Below the pieces are notes generated by a model. That model did not search any database. It had not been told where the DNA came from and saw nothing but the letters and a program-made list of their open reading frames with translations. This document shows positions 9,056 through 17,847 of a DNA stretch of 64,000 nt, one piece after another. Within the stretch, counting starts at the first letter, position 1. Every line of letters starts with the position of its first letter. Position numbers and translations under genes: made by a program. Origin of the DNA: Rasiella rasia (GTDB lineage Bacteria; Bacteroidota; Bacteroidia; Flavobacteriales; Flavobacteriaceae); NCBI RefSeq assembly GCF_011044175.1, contig NZ_CP049057.1, positions 1,007,501-1,071,500 of the forward strand, written 5' to 3'.

Positions 9056-10204
9056 ATGATTACTACAGAAAACAATACCCAAATTCAACTAAATACCATT
9101 GAAGAAGCCATTGAAGACATTAAGCAAGGCAAGGTAATTATTGTAGTAGATGATGAAAATCGTGAAAATGAAGGTGACTTTTTGGCTGCCGCCGAATTAG
9201 TAACACCTGAGACTATAAACTTTATGGCCACCCATGGTCGCGGACTCATTTGCGCCCCCATTACCGAAACACACTGTAAAGAATTACAGTTAGAGATGAT
9301 GACCGGCAACAATACAGACCCTATGGAAACTGCCTTCACCATTTCTGTAGATCTTAAAGGACATGGAGTAACCACTGGGATTTCTGCTTCAGATCGCGCA
9401 AAAACGGTAAAGGCACTTATAGATCCTAATACCCAACCACACGATTTAAGTAAACCTGGGCATATTTTTCCACTAAAGGCGAAAGATGGCGGTGTTTTAA
9501 GAAGAACTGGACATACAGAGGCAGCTATTGATTTTGCAAGATTAGCTGGGCTAAAACCTGCAGGAGTTATTGTAGAGATCATGAATGAGGATGGTACTAT
9601 GGCACGATTACCACACTTGGTTAATGTTGCCAAACGATTCAATTTAAAGTTGGTATCTATTGAAGACTTAGTGGCTTACCGCATGGAACATGACTCATTG
9701 ATTGAGAAAAAGGAAGATTTCGAAATGAACACCAAGTTTGGAAGTTTCCGTTTACGTGCCTACAAACAAACCACCAATGATCAGGTACACATTGCATTAA
9801 CAAAAGGTTCATGGAAAGCAGATGATCCAGTAATGGTTCGTGTAAATTCTACCTTGGTAAATAATGATATTTTAGGGACACTTACCAACAATGCAGATAA
9901 AAAGCTAGATGATATGTTTCGCGCAATTTCAACAGAAGGAAAAGGCGCCATTGTATTTATTAATCAGCAGAGTCAGTCGTTTAACTTGCTTAATCGACTA
10001 AAAACGTTACGAGAAACTCAGAAAGAAAACGAAATTGTTAAAGCACCAAATATTGTGATGGACAGCAAAGATTTTGGAATAGGTGCGCAAATATTGCATG
10101 ATTTAGGTATTCATAAAATTAAATTACTTTCTAACAGTGAGCAAACAAAACGTGTTGGGATGATTGGCTATGGGTTGGAGATTACCGAGTATGTCGAATA
10201 TTAA
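9056..10204 (+). CDS. ribB: 3,4-dihydroxy-2-butanone 4-phosphate synthase fused to a degenerate GTP cyclohydrolase II domain
   Basis: 382 residues. Residues 1-205 form a complete RibB domain with the acidic DDENRENEGD loop (32-41) and the RRTGHTEAA segment (149-157). It makes the four-carbon precursor of riboflavin from ribulose 5-phosphate. Residues 225-382 have the fold of GTP cyclohydrolase II (start TKFGSFRLRAY), but the zinc ligands are gone. The positions that should read C-x10-C-x-C hold Leu267, Asn278 and Ala280, and the catalytic QEGRGIGL region reads STEGKGAIVF. The second half should not open GTP. This matches the RibBX-type architecture known from other bacteria; a separate RibA would be needed elsewhere in the genome. 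Confidence 0.92.
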   Translation: MITTENNTQIQLNTIEEAIEDIKQGKVIIVVDDENRENEGDFLAAAELVTPETINFMATHGRGLICAPITETHCKELQLEMMTGNNTDPMETAFTISVDLKGHGVTTGISASDRAKTVKALIDPNTQPHDLSKPGHIFPLKAKDGGVLRRTGHTEAAIDFARLAGLKPAGVIVEIMNEDGTMARLPHLVNVAKRFNLKLVSIEDLVAYRMEHDSLIEKKEDFEMNTKFGSFRLRAYKQTTNDQVHIALTKGSWKADDPVMVRVNSTLVNNDILGTLTNNADKKLDDMFRAISTEGKGAIVFINQQSQSFNLLNRLKTLRETQKENEIVKAPNIVMDSKDFGIGAQILHDLGIHKIKLLSNSEQTKRVGMIGYGLEITEYVEY

Positions 10205-10217
10205 TTCAATATTGAGC

Positions 10218-10367
10218 TTATATTCTTTTTTTTGTAAAATCTGAGTCCGGTCTACTATAGGGTTCAGACAAAAAAGTGTTAACGATGCCATTAAAATAAG
10301 CAGGGTTTTCATTTGGCGCAAAGTGAGTTTGGCCAGGCATAATACATCTTTGCGCAGTTCTTACTCC
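10218..10367 (-). pseudogene. C-terminal remnant of an alpha/beta-hydrolase
   Basis: On the minus strand, the frame after an in-frame TGA at 10368-10370 reads QRCIMPGQTHFAPNENPAYF and continues to a TAA at 10218. This is the usual end of an alpha/beta-hydrolase, where the catalytic histidine sits in a GxxHFAPxExPxxFN context. Nothing upstream supplies the nucleophile elbow, and the 3' end of the neighbouring gene occupies that space. I read it as the leftover tail of a deleted gene. A 40-residue expressed ORF starting at ATG 10340 is possible but less likely. Confidence 0.5.
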
Positions 10368-10672
10368 TCATCTCCTACTTCTTCTCTTGATGTAGAAATA
10401 AAACCGTGATTGGTGCGGTAATCTAGAAAATGACAATACAAAGGTTTTTCATATCGTAATGTCTGTATGATATTGATAAATTCTTGTTGATGGTAATTCA
10501 AAGTAACAAACCCTGTTCTTGCATTTATAGTAGGTTCAGGAATGGTCATACCATTTTCAAAAAACCGAATGATACCTCTTTGCATACGATTGTCAAACAT
10601 TTTAATAAAATGTGTGGTACCTCTATAATTTGACATGTGGGAAATTTCGTATTTCTTAATTTCAAAATCCAT
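10361..10672 (-). CDS. Small protein of unknown function, downstream of the repeat protein
   Basis: 103 residues, no signal peptide, no cysteine-rich or DNA-binding motif. It has a mixed alpha/beta look (YRGTTHFIKMFDNRMQRGIIRFFENG) and ends in an acidic tail. It starts four bases after the stop of the 949-residue protein, so the two are surely co-transcribed. Its 3' end runs into the hydrolase remnant. No family recognised. Confidence 0.6.
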   Translation of the reverse strand: MDFEIKKYEISHMSNYRGTTHFIKMFDNRMQRGIIRFFENGMTIPEPTINARTGFVTLNYHQQEFINIIQTLRYEKPLYCHFLDYRTNHGFISTSREEVGDEE

Positions 10673-10676
10673 AGTA

Positions 10677-13526
10677 TTAGTTTGATTTGTTCAGTTCTAA
10701 TTTTTTAATACGAGCATCGAGCAGATTGTATTCTTGAATTTCTGTTTTGAGCATTTCTATTTCACGATGTTGTTCTTTGACAGCATTAATTAACACTGGT
10801 ATTAGTTCGGTATAATTTACGCTCAAATAGCTTTCAGGTGTTTCAGAACCTTCAACCAATTCTGGTAATATTAAAGCAACCTCTTGCGCAATTAGCCCTA
10901 ATGATTTATTTTTTGTCTCTGCTCTATTCTTCCAATGGTACTTTTTAGGCTCTAATTGTAGTATTTCATTTAAGCCATATCCTAATGCTTCAATATCCTT
11001 TTTTAGCCTTCTATCGCTGGCATGCACAACAGCTCCCCCAACAGTTACATTTCCTCCTTCCACTTGAAGGTTTAGATTTGATATACCTCCATTATTTCTA
11101 GCCATGATTTCATTTTCGTCTATAACAATGTTCTGACCATTTAGATTACCTGTAGTAATGTAACCCCCACCGCCAATTGAGGCGTCTGTACCTCCTACAA
11201 CGTGTAGTTTCGTACTTGGTGCTATTACTCCTATTCCAACTCTATTGGTACTAGCATCCATTCTAAAGGTACCCCCGTCCATTTCAACATCTCCGTTATT
11301 ATCGGCTTGCAAAAATAAAGTGCTATTATTATTAGTTATTATTTCGTTACCATCTAAACGTAGGGTATTGTTAATTTCTAAGGCCCCAGAACCTGAAGTT
11401 CCAGAGGCGTCGGTTCCGTTTATTACTTCGGTGCGGCCATTTATATCGGTTGCTGCGTTCAGGCGTAAAAAATTGGTGTCAAATTCACCATAAATAAGGG
11501 CATTATTGGCGTCGGCGTTAGAATTTTCAATGTAGAGTTTGTTATTACCTGTTTCATTAAGACCCGATTCATTACCGATAAAAACATTAAAGCTCCCAAT
11601 TCCACTATTTCTACCAGCACTATACCCAATTGCTGTATTATTGGTTCCAGAATTGTCTCTAAGTACAAGACTTCCAATTGCAACATTACTTCCGCTATTT
11701 AAGTTTGAATACAACGCTTCAAACCCTATAGCAATGCTACCATCTCCACCAAAGCCGCTATACAATGCTGAGGGACCAATAGCTATATTAGAGTGTCCAG
11801 TAACATTCGAATATAGCGCATCACTCCCCAACGCAACATTACCAATACCACTTTCATTAGCACTCATGGCATAACTCCCCATAGCTACATTTGCAAACCC
11901 TGTGCTAGTGCTGTTCATGGCCCAATTACCTACCGCTGTATTTAAATATCCGTCGGTATTAGAAGTTAACGCATAAAAGCCAACGGCCGTGTTGCCTGAA
12001 CTCGTACTATTTGAGATTAAACTTCCACTCCCAACAGCTGTATTCTCTTCTCCAGTAGAATTATTAAAAAGTGCGCTATCACCAATCGCTGTATTGCCAT
12101 TAGCCGTATTACTTCGCAATGCTAAATTACCAACAGCTGTATTAGAACTTCCAGTGCTATTAAATCTTAAGGCGTCACTACCCAAAGCCGTGTTATTAGT
12201 TCCTGTTGTGTTCTGAAACAATGCCAAATAACCAACTGAACTGTTTCTAGTTCCTGTGGTGTTAAACTGCAGCGCAGATCTTCCAACTGCTACATTAAGT
12301 GACCCGGTAGTACTGGCAAACAGACTAAAGGTGCCGAGCGCCACATTACTGCTACCAGTTGTATTATTATATAATGATTGGTAACCACTAGCTACATTAT
12401 ATGTACCTACGGTATTGTTTAGCAATGAACCATTTCCATACGCCGCGTTAAAACTACCCGTAGTATTTAGAAGCATATTAGCACTACCCATCGCTACATT
12501 TTGTTCACCAGTTGTATTTGCATTTAAGGCTCTATTTCCAATAGCGATATTACCTGAACCCGTTGTATTAGTTTGTAATACATTGTATCCAATTGCCGTA
12601 TTTGAATTTCCAGTTGTATTTGCAACAAGTGCATTATGCCCTAAGGCGCTATTCCAATTCCCTGTTGTGTTGGCGTTTAGTGCGTAATAACCAATTGCGG
12701 TATTGCTTGCACCAGTTGTATTAGCAACAGACGAGAAACTCCCTAAAGCCGTATTACCATTTGCAACATTATTTTGTAGTGATTGGTAGCCAACAGCCGT
12801 ATTATAATCGCCAGTAACATTCAATAGCATGGCGTTATGTCCAATTGCCACATTACTAAACCCTTCTGTATTTGAATTAAGCGAAAGACCACCAACAGCA
12901 ACGTTGGCATACCCTGTAGTATTATTTTCCATACTTACGGTTCCTACTCCTACATTCTCAAAACCTGTAGTATTATTATTAAATGCCTGATAACCAATCC
13001 CAACATTTTGATTTCCTGTTGTATTACTTTGTAAAGCTTGATAACCTAATGCTACATTTAATTCACCACTTGTATTCGCTTCAAGTGCTTCAAAGCCAAT
13101 CCCCACATTTGCATTTGCACCACTATCATCACTATTTCCAGCATTTACACCAAGAAAAATAGAAGACCCATCGTTACTACCGTCGTCATCAGACTTACCA
13201 TCTACAAGTTCGTTAATCTTTTCAGCACCTGTGCCACTAACGCTCACCCAAGTTACCAAAGCGCTATCCCAATAATAAAATCCTTTAGATGGAGTTCCAT
13301 TACCTGTAACAAAGACCATCATTCCGTCTTGGTTTACAGTAGGTTGGGTAACAGGAAAGTTATCAATCCGTGGGATTAAAATTCCATCATTATTATTGGG
13401 AGTCGCCACATTGCTCGCGGTTATTTCAAGAGTTGCCTCAGGGTTAGTATTATTAATACCTACTTGCGCGAAAAGGTTTAGGGACAAAAAAAGAAAAAAT
13501 ACTGAGGTTATTATTAAATTTTTCAT
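10677..13526 (-). CDS. Exported repeat protein with a C-terminal S74 intramolecular-chaperone domain (tail-fibre-like)
   Basis: 949 residues. Residues 1-20 are a signal peptide, followed by AQVGINNTNPEATLEI, a start shared by many Flavobacteriaceae surface proteins. From about residue 139 to 660 there are about 31 units of roughly 17 residues, each centred on N-x-A-(I/V/L)-G and ending N-T-T-G. This suggests a beta-helical stalk like trimeric autotransporter heads or phage tail fibres. The end (about 833-930) is a peptidase S74 domain with the ASDRRLKKDI cleavage motif (Ser837, Asp838) and LGLIAQEV, then a coiled coil. S74 domains help trimers fold and then cut themselves off. The signal peptide and the lack of phage genes argue for a cell-surface fibre, not a prophage tail. 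Confidence 0.85.
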   Translation of the reverse strand: MKNLIITSVFFLFLSLNLFAQVGINNTNPEATLEITASNVATPNNNDGILIPRIDNFPVTQPTVNQDGMMVFVTGNGTPSKGFYYWDSALVTWVSVSGTGAEKINELVDGKSDDDGSNDGSSIFLGVNAGNSDDSGANANVGIGFEALEANTSGELNVALGYQALQSNTTGNQNVGIGYQAFNNNTTGFENVGVGTVSMENNTTGYANVAVGGLSLNSNTEGFSNVAIGHNAMLLNVTGDYNTAVGYQSLQNNVANGNTALGSFSSVANTTGASNTAIGYYALNANTTGNWNSALGHNALVANTTGNSNTAIGYNVLQTNTTGSGNIAIGNRALNANTTGEQNVAMGSANMLLNTTGSFNAAYGNGSLLNNTVGTYNVASGYQSLYNNTTGSSNVALGTFSLFASTTGSLNVAVGRSALQFNTTGTRNSSVGYLALFQNTTGTNNTALGSDALRFNSTGSSNTAVGNLALRSNTANGNTAIGDSALFNNSTGEENTAVGSGSLISNSTSSGNTAVGFYALTSNTDGYLNTAVGNWAMNSTSTGFANVAMGSYAMSANESGIGNVALGSDALYSNVTGHSNIAIGPSALYSGFGGDGSIAIGFEALYSNLNSGSNVAIGSLVLRDNSGTNNTAIGYSAGRNSGIGSFNVFIGNESGLNETGNNKLYIENSNADANNALIYGEFDTNFLRLNAATDINGRTEVINGTDASGTSGSGALEINNTLRLDGNEIITNNNSTLFLQADNNGDVEMDGGTFRMDASTNRVGIGVIAPSTKLHVVGGTDASIGGGGYITTGNLNGQNIVIDENEIMARNNGGISNLNLQVEGGNVTVGGAVVHASDRRLKKDIEALGYGLNEILQLEPKKYHWKNRAETKNKSLGLIAQEVALILPELVEGSETPESYLSVNYTELIPVLINAVKEQHREIEMLKTEIQEYNLLDARIKKLELNKSN
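11545..13112 (-). repeat. About 31 tandem coding repeats of about 51 bp
   Basis: Inside the 949-residue protein, units of about 17 codons repeat with drift. The best conserved block encodes N-(T/V)-A-(I/V)-G and N-T-T-G. Copies differ at most third positions, so they are old and not a recent slippage array. Two or three units lack a residue (for example NNVANGNTALG). Confidence 0.8.
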
Positions 13527-13541
13527 GGCTATTTTATGTTA

Positions 13542-13688
13542 TTATTGTTTTCTAAAATGGGTTGTATTAATCACCTTATTGTTATCAACTATTTTAAGTT
13601 GGTAGTTTCCTTGTTCCAAAAGATTTATATTTAAATAAATTTCTTTTGAATTTAGACCGTCAAGAATTGCTTCATATTTATTACTCAT
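13542..13688 (-). CDS. 48-residue ORF resembling the second half of a secretion sorting domain
   Basis: ATG at 13688, TAA at 13542, ending 15 bases before the start of the 949-residue protein on the same strand. It has an in-frame TAG two codons before the ATG, so it is not the end of a longer open gene. The residues LNINLLEQGNYQLKIVD followed by a FRKQ end resemble the last strands of a type 9 sorting tail (compare the end of the protein at 52249-53487: INVSSLRSGVYVVNF, then KKLIIK). The YPNP half is missing and there is no signal peptide. It could be a small co-transcribed gene or the tail of a lost one. Confidence 0.45.
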   Translation of the reverse strand: MSNKYEAILDGLNSKEIYLNINLLEQGNYQLKIVDNNKVINTTHFRKQ

Positions 13689-14046
13689 AAATAGCTACAG
13701 ATTATTCGATAAGGGTTTTAAAAGAAGTGACTAATTTTTCTTTAGTTTAAAAGTAACTTCCAAAAAACAGAAGTATTAACACGCTTGTAACAGATTCTGC
13801 CACTTATGTAACATCTGCCTATTTACAAGGCTTAAGAACGCAAAGAAGTAGTTATTGGTTTCGAAAATTAATCAGTACTATGTGCTTTGTTATATCGCGC
13901 TTATAACTGAAAATTTATTTGGATAACCGTATGTTATTGTAGTTGACAGTGTTGTACTGCATACAATTACCACTAACTATATAGTTACTTTTTGATAAAA
14001 TGAATGTCATTTATTTATCAAAATAATACTTTAGTCTATAGTCATT
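13689..14046. other. Intergenic region without a recognisable gene
   Basis: 358 bases between the histidine-kinase gene and the 48-residue ORF, both on the minus strand. It is AT-rich with many stops in every frame. It must hold the 3' end signal of the kinase gene and the promoter of the repeat-protein operon, but I find no clear TAnnTTTG on the minus strand. The only structure seen is the inverted repeat at 13990-14023. Confidence 0.5.
13990..14023. repeat. Inverted repeat 3' of the hybrid kinase gene
   Basis: TTTTGATAAA at 13990-13999 pairs with TTTATCAAAA at 14014-14023 across a 14-base loop that itself contains ATGA/TCAT. It lies 24 bases past the kinase stop on the minus strand. It may end that transcript, but there is no good U run and the stem is AT-rich, so it could equally be a protein-binding site. 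Confidence 0.35.
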
Positions 14047-17013
14047 TTAGTTTTGTACATACTCTGAAGGCAAGCATCCAAATGCGTCTTTAAAGCATTT
14101 GGTAAAATAAGAATGATTATTAAAGCCTACTTGATAGCAAACTTCAGAAACATTTACGTCACTTCCTTTTAGCAAAGAGGTAGCTAAAAGAAGTCGTTGA
14201 GAACGTACAAACTCAGACGCAGTTAAACCTGTAAGTGCTTTTATTTTTCTATGCATTTGCATTCTACTCATGTTAAGCAGCTTGCTAAACTCTTCAATAC
14301 TAAATTCTGAATCTGTAAGATGTACATCGAGTATTGCTTGCACTTTTTGAACAAATTTTTCATCAATTCTAGAAATAGAAATGTCTTTTGGCTTAAGCAC
14401 TACCTCTTGGCTATACCTATCTCGAAGTAGTTTTCTGGATAACACCAAATTCTTTACCCGGGTTTCCAAAAATTTGGTTTTAAAGGGTTTTAACACGTAA
14501 TCATCGGCACCCAAATCTAAGCCTTCGTATTGAGCATGTTCTTCTACTTTTGCGGTTAAGAGAATGATAGGAATATGCGAAGTACGTTCATCATTTTTGA
14601 GACGCTCACACAGCTCCAAACCATTAACTTCGGGCATCATGATATCTGAAATAATCATATCTGGAATAGATGCTAAGGCCAATTCAATTCCTTCTGCACC
14701 ATTTTCTGCCTCCATTACTTGGTACTCACGTTCAAAGGCAGTCTTAATAAATGTTCTAATATCTTCATTGTCTTCAACCACTAAAAGAATTGGAGCATCG
14801 GCATCTATTTGGAAAATTTGTTCTTCATTCTCGTACGTTAATTGCGATGGAGTTGCTTCTGTTAAAGAATCGGTCTTATTAGTTTCGTAAACGATGTCCT
14901 GGTCAGAAAATTGATGCTTCTTAATAGGCAATCTTATGTTAAACAAAACTGATTCATTGGTTGTATTTTCAACATGAATTGTTCCTTCATACAACGTAAC
15001 TAATTCTTTTACTAAAGCCAGGCCAACACCAACACCATCTGCACTATCATCGGCCTGATAAAATCTATTGAAAACTGCTTCAATATTCTTGGTTGTCATA
15101 ATTTCACCATCGTTTTCAATAACAATTTCAAGCATTTCATTTTTTACACTAGATGAAAATTTTATGTTTCCATACTTGGGCGTATACTTAAACGCATTTG
15201 TCAATAAGTTGACCACTATTTTTTCTATCGCATCTGCATCAAACCATGAATCTTTAATCTCTTCAATATCGACATGGTAATTTATGTCTCTTTTCTCTGC
15301 TTTATACTGAAAAGCTCCTGCTAAAGACTTCAAAAGCATGCTCACACTTCCTTCTTTTATTCGAAGTTTAAGATTCCCGGATTCTAATTTGGAAAGGTCT
15401 AATAATTGATCTACCAAATCTAATAATCGCTTAGAATTTCGTTGCACCATTTCTAGATCCTTTCGATCCTCATTAGCTAGTTTTGAGTTCTCTAACTGCT
15501 TTTCGATTGGGCCAGAAATTAACGTTAGTGGTGTTCTAAATTCATGAGAAATATTTGTAAAGAAATTAGATTTTATAGTATCAACTTCCTTTAATTTATC
15601 ATTTATTTTCTGTTTGTTTCGGTAGAGAAAGTAGAGTACCAATCCAGCTAAGAAGATTAATCCAATAATAGCAAACAGTAGATTTCTCTGATTTCTTTTT
15701 TGTTCTTCAACCAACTCATTCTGTGATTGTAGCAATTGAATTTCTTGCTTCTGTTGTGAGTTTTTATATTGGGCTTCAAGTTCTTTCGCCTTTTCAATAT
15801 TCTGCATTGCAACTAACGTATCGCTCGCTCTTTTGTGGATTTTGGCATATTTGTAAGCATTCTCAAAATCTCCTAGCTTCTCATAGTTTAAATATAGTTT
15901 TTCATACACTGGTTCTAAATTACTATAGTTCTCTAGTTCAAGCCCTAAAACTTCAGCCTCTAAGGCTAGTTCATTACTTTTAATATAATCACCATTCTCA
16001 TGGAGTATTTTCGACTGACCTAACAATGCTAAGAATAAGCCATAATCATAATTGTTTCTTTTATTTAAATCGATACTCGTCTGCCCCGCCGTAATCGCTT
16101 TTTCTATTTGGTTGTTTTTAAAGTAAACTTCACTAAGAAGCGTATAGCAAATTCCTTCGTTGATCGGAAACTTTTTATCTTGGTAATAAGCGATGCTTTC
16201 CAACAAATAATTTATAGCCTTGTTATAGTTTTTATCTTCGGCTTCTATATTGGCCAACTTTGTGATTATAAGTTTTTGCTTAAATTCATTTTTAGACGTA
16301 TTAAAAATGGTCAATGCCTTTTCTTGATAAGCTCTTGCCTCTTTTATATTGCCCAAAGTTGTGTATACATCGCCAATGTATGATAAGGTAGAACCACGTC
16401 TATCTCCATGAAAATTATTTGCCAGATAAATACTATCTGATTTTAACAAGAATGGTAACGCTTTTTCAGTTTGATTAAATCCGAGGCTGTACAATTCTCC
16501 TGTTTGACCATAGATATATGCCATTTCAAACCATAAATCCTCTTCTATGGCAATTTTAATAGCTTCTTGAACATATCCTAAGGCTTCATCATTCTTCCCT
16601 AATCGAACTATTTCTTGTCCTAATCGAGAATAATTATAAACGACTAATTTAGGATCACCCGTTTTTTTTGCATACGATAGTGCCGAAAGCAAGTTGCTCC
16701 TCAAAAATTTGTATTTGTCATGACTGAGCTCTGGAAACAACCCATAGTAACCTGCTTTTAATCTGTAGTAGTGGTAATTTGCGAGGGCAGATTCATTTTT
16801 ATCGGCATACTCTTTTAGTCTGCGGAAATACACAAGACAACTATCTTCATTATTCCGTTTGTAGTGTCGTAATAAAGAAGCATAGCTATTACTAATAATA
16901 CTATCATGAAGTTTTTCTTCAAACGTAATTTGTTTGAGAGAATCTATACCAATAGTCTCTTGTGCCAATAAAGGGGCAGAAAAAAAGATTAGAAAAAGTA
17001 AATATTTATTCAA
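14047..17013 (-). CDS. Hybrid sensor histidine kinase with TPR sensor, receiver and AraC-type DNA-binding domain
   Basis: 988 residues; TTG start at 17013, kept because a full signal peptide (MNKYLLFLIFF, ending LLAQ) begins there. Residues 30-415 are TPR helices, probably the periplasmic sensor. A coiled coil leads to a membrane helix at about 444-464. The HisKA motif SHEFRTP has His490; the ATPase domain has an N box near 602-606 and GVGVGLAL near 660-666. A receiver has Asp790 and Lys842, and a helix-turn-helix AraC domain ends the chain (about 895-985, LTASEFVRSQRL and GFNNHSYFTKCFK). One protein thus senses, phosphorylates itself and binds DNA. Such hybrids usually regulate nearby genes, so the exported operon at 17236-24004 or the surface-fibre operon are candidate targets. 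Confidence 0.92.
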   Translation of the reverse strand: MNKYLLFLIFFSAPLLAQETIGIDSLKQITFEEKLHDSIISNSYASLLRHYKRNNEDSCLVYFRRLKEYADKNESALANYHYYRLKAGYYGLFPELSHDKYKFLRSNLLSALSYAKKTGDPKLVVYNYSRLGQEIVRLGKNDEALGYVQEAIKIAIEEDLWFEMAYIYGQTGELYSLGFNQTEKALPFLLKSDSIYLANNFHGDRRGSTLSYIGDVYTTLGNIKEARAYQEKALTIFNTSKNEFKQKLIITKLANIEAEDKNYNKAINYLLESIAYYQDKKFPINEGICYTLLSEVYFKNNQIEKAITAGQTSIDLNKRNNYDYGLFLALLGQSKILHENGDYIKSNELALEAEVLGLELENYSNLEPVYEKLYLNYEKLGDFENAYKYAKIHKRASDTLVAMQNIEKAKELEAQYKNSQQKQEIQLLQSQNELVEEQKRNQRNLLFAIIGLIFLAGLVLYFLYRNKQKINDKLKEVDTIKSNFFTNISHEFRTPLTLISGPIEKQLENSKLANEDRKDLEMVQRNSKRLLDLVDQLLDLSKLESGNLKLRIKEGSVSMLLKSLAGAFQYKAEKRDINYHVDIEEIKDSWFDADAIEKIVVNLLTNAFKYTPKYGNIKFSSSVKNEMLEIVIENDGEIMTTKNIEAVFNRFYQADDSADGVGVGLALVKELVTLYEGTIHVENTTNESVLFNIRLPIKKHQFSDQDIVYETNKTDSLTEATPSQLTYENEEQIFQIDADAPILLVVEDNEDIRTFIKTAFEREYQVMEAENGAEGIELALASIPDMIISDIMMPEVNGLELCERLKNDERTSHIPIILLTAKVEEHAQYEGLDLGADDYVLKPFKTKFLETRVKNLVLSRKLLRDRYSQEVVLKPKDISISRIDEKFVQKVQAILDVHLTDSEFSIEEFSKLLNMSRMQMHRKIKALTGLTASEFVRSQRLLLATSLLKGSDVNVSEVCYQVGFNNHSYFTKCFKDAFGCLPSEYVQN

Positions 17014-17235
17014 TTGAGACTATTTAAAGTACCTAAAATTAGGCAATTAAATTGTAATTGAACGATTGGTTGGTAATTGGCAGCACAACTGCTTTTAACG
17101 TGTTTTTATGCTGAAATTTCTATACTCGGATTTATATGTATATCCACTAATCTATTGGGATAAAAAGGTGCCTGTAATGTAAATGAGCCGGTATTGGTTC
17201 GAGTAAATTGTACGATTGGTCATCTTGTATGAATA

Positions 17236-17844
17236 TTAAAGACGTATCAGTTTATTTAATTCTAAGGCTCCTATAGCCTCCCATAGCTCTTCATATGTTA
17301 GACCAGTGCTTTCTATGGTAATTCCGAAGCGCATATCATATAAAAATGAAACTCTGTAAAAGGCATCCTTTTGAACATATGTTTCTAATACTTTTAACCC
17401 ATTCTTCTCGTAGGTTTTTTCATATTTTGAAGGTTTAACATTATTCAACTCGAGCGTCTGTGCCATATAATGTGATTGAATTGCTAACAAACCATCTTTA
17501 CTAGCGCCATCGGCAATTTTTATTTCGAGCTTCTTATTTATATCCCCATTACTATATATAGCACCAGCCGTAGCGATATCACTTTGCGAACCTCTAATCT
17601 TCATAAATTCGGTTCTTCTAAAGGTATAGATACTTTTTGGCAACCAATCTTTTAACTGACTTTCGGTAGCAGGTTCTTGCGCTTTAAGGCGATCTCGAAA
17701 TGCATCTCCAGTAGTATTACTTTTTACGGTCTTTACGGTTTCTTCTATTATGGTTTTGTTCTTTTCAGCCTCAGTCTTGCAGGATACTAAAAAACTTGTA
17801 AAAAGTAGAAGAATAAAAATAGATCTAACGTTTGGTATACTCAT
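17236..17844 (-). CDS. Lipoprotein of unknown function, paralogue of the next upstream gene
   Basis: 202 residues. A signal peptide ends in the lipobox LVSC at residue 22. The mature part shares length and motifs with the product of 17848-18456: TESQLKDWLP, an IKIADGA strand, a YRVSFLYDMRFGI strand, and an LELNKL end. It is the last gene of the six-gene operon, three bases after its paralogue. No known family; probably a periplasmic-facing lipoprotein. Confidence 0.7.
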   Translation of the reverse strand: MSIPNVRSIFILLLFTSFLVSCKTEAEKNKTIIEETVKTVKSNTTGDAFRDRLKAQEPATESQLKDWLPKSIYTFRRTEFMKIRGSQSDIATAGAIYSNGDINKKLEIKIADGASKDGLLAIQSHYMAQTLELNNVKPSKYEKTYEKNGLKVLETYVQKDAFYRVSFLYDMRFGITIESTGLTYEELWEAIGALELNKLIRL

Positions 17845-17847
17845 GTT

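Noticed and set aside
10124-10321. 65-residue minus-strand ORF with a signal-peptide-like start
   Set aside because: Its second half is only the antisense of ribB, and the hydrolase-like frame in the same place explains the sequence better.
11539-12687. Several plus-strand ORFs across the fibre gene
   Set aside because: They arise from the repeat pattern read in antisense and have no start signals or protein-like features of their own.
11549-13112. Regular 51-base repeats that could suggest a CRISPR or satellite array
   Set aside because: They are in frame inside one long ORF, vary at third positions and encode a beta-helix pattern; there are no identical repeats with unique spacers.
10677-13526. 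Prophage tail-fibre region
   Set aside because: No capsid, terminase, portal, lysis or integrase gene is nearby, and the protein has a Sec signal peptide.
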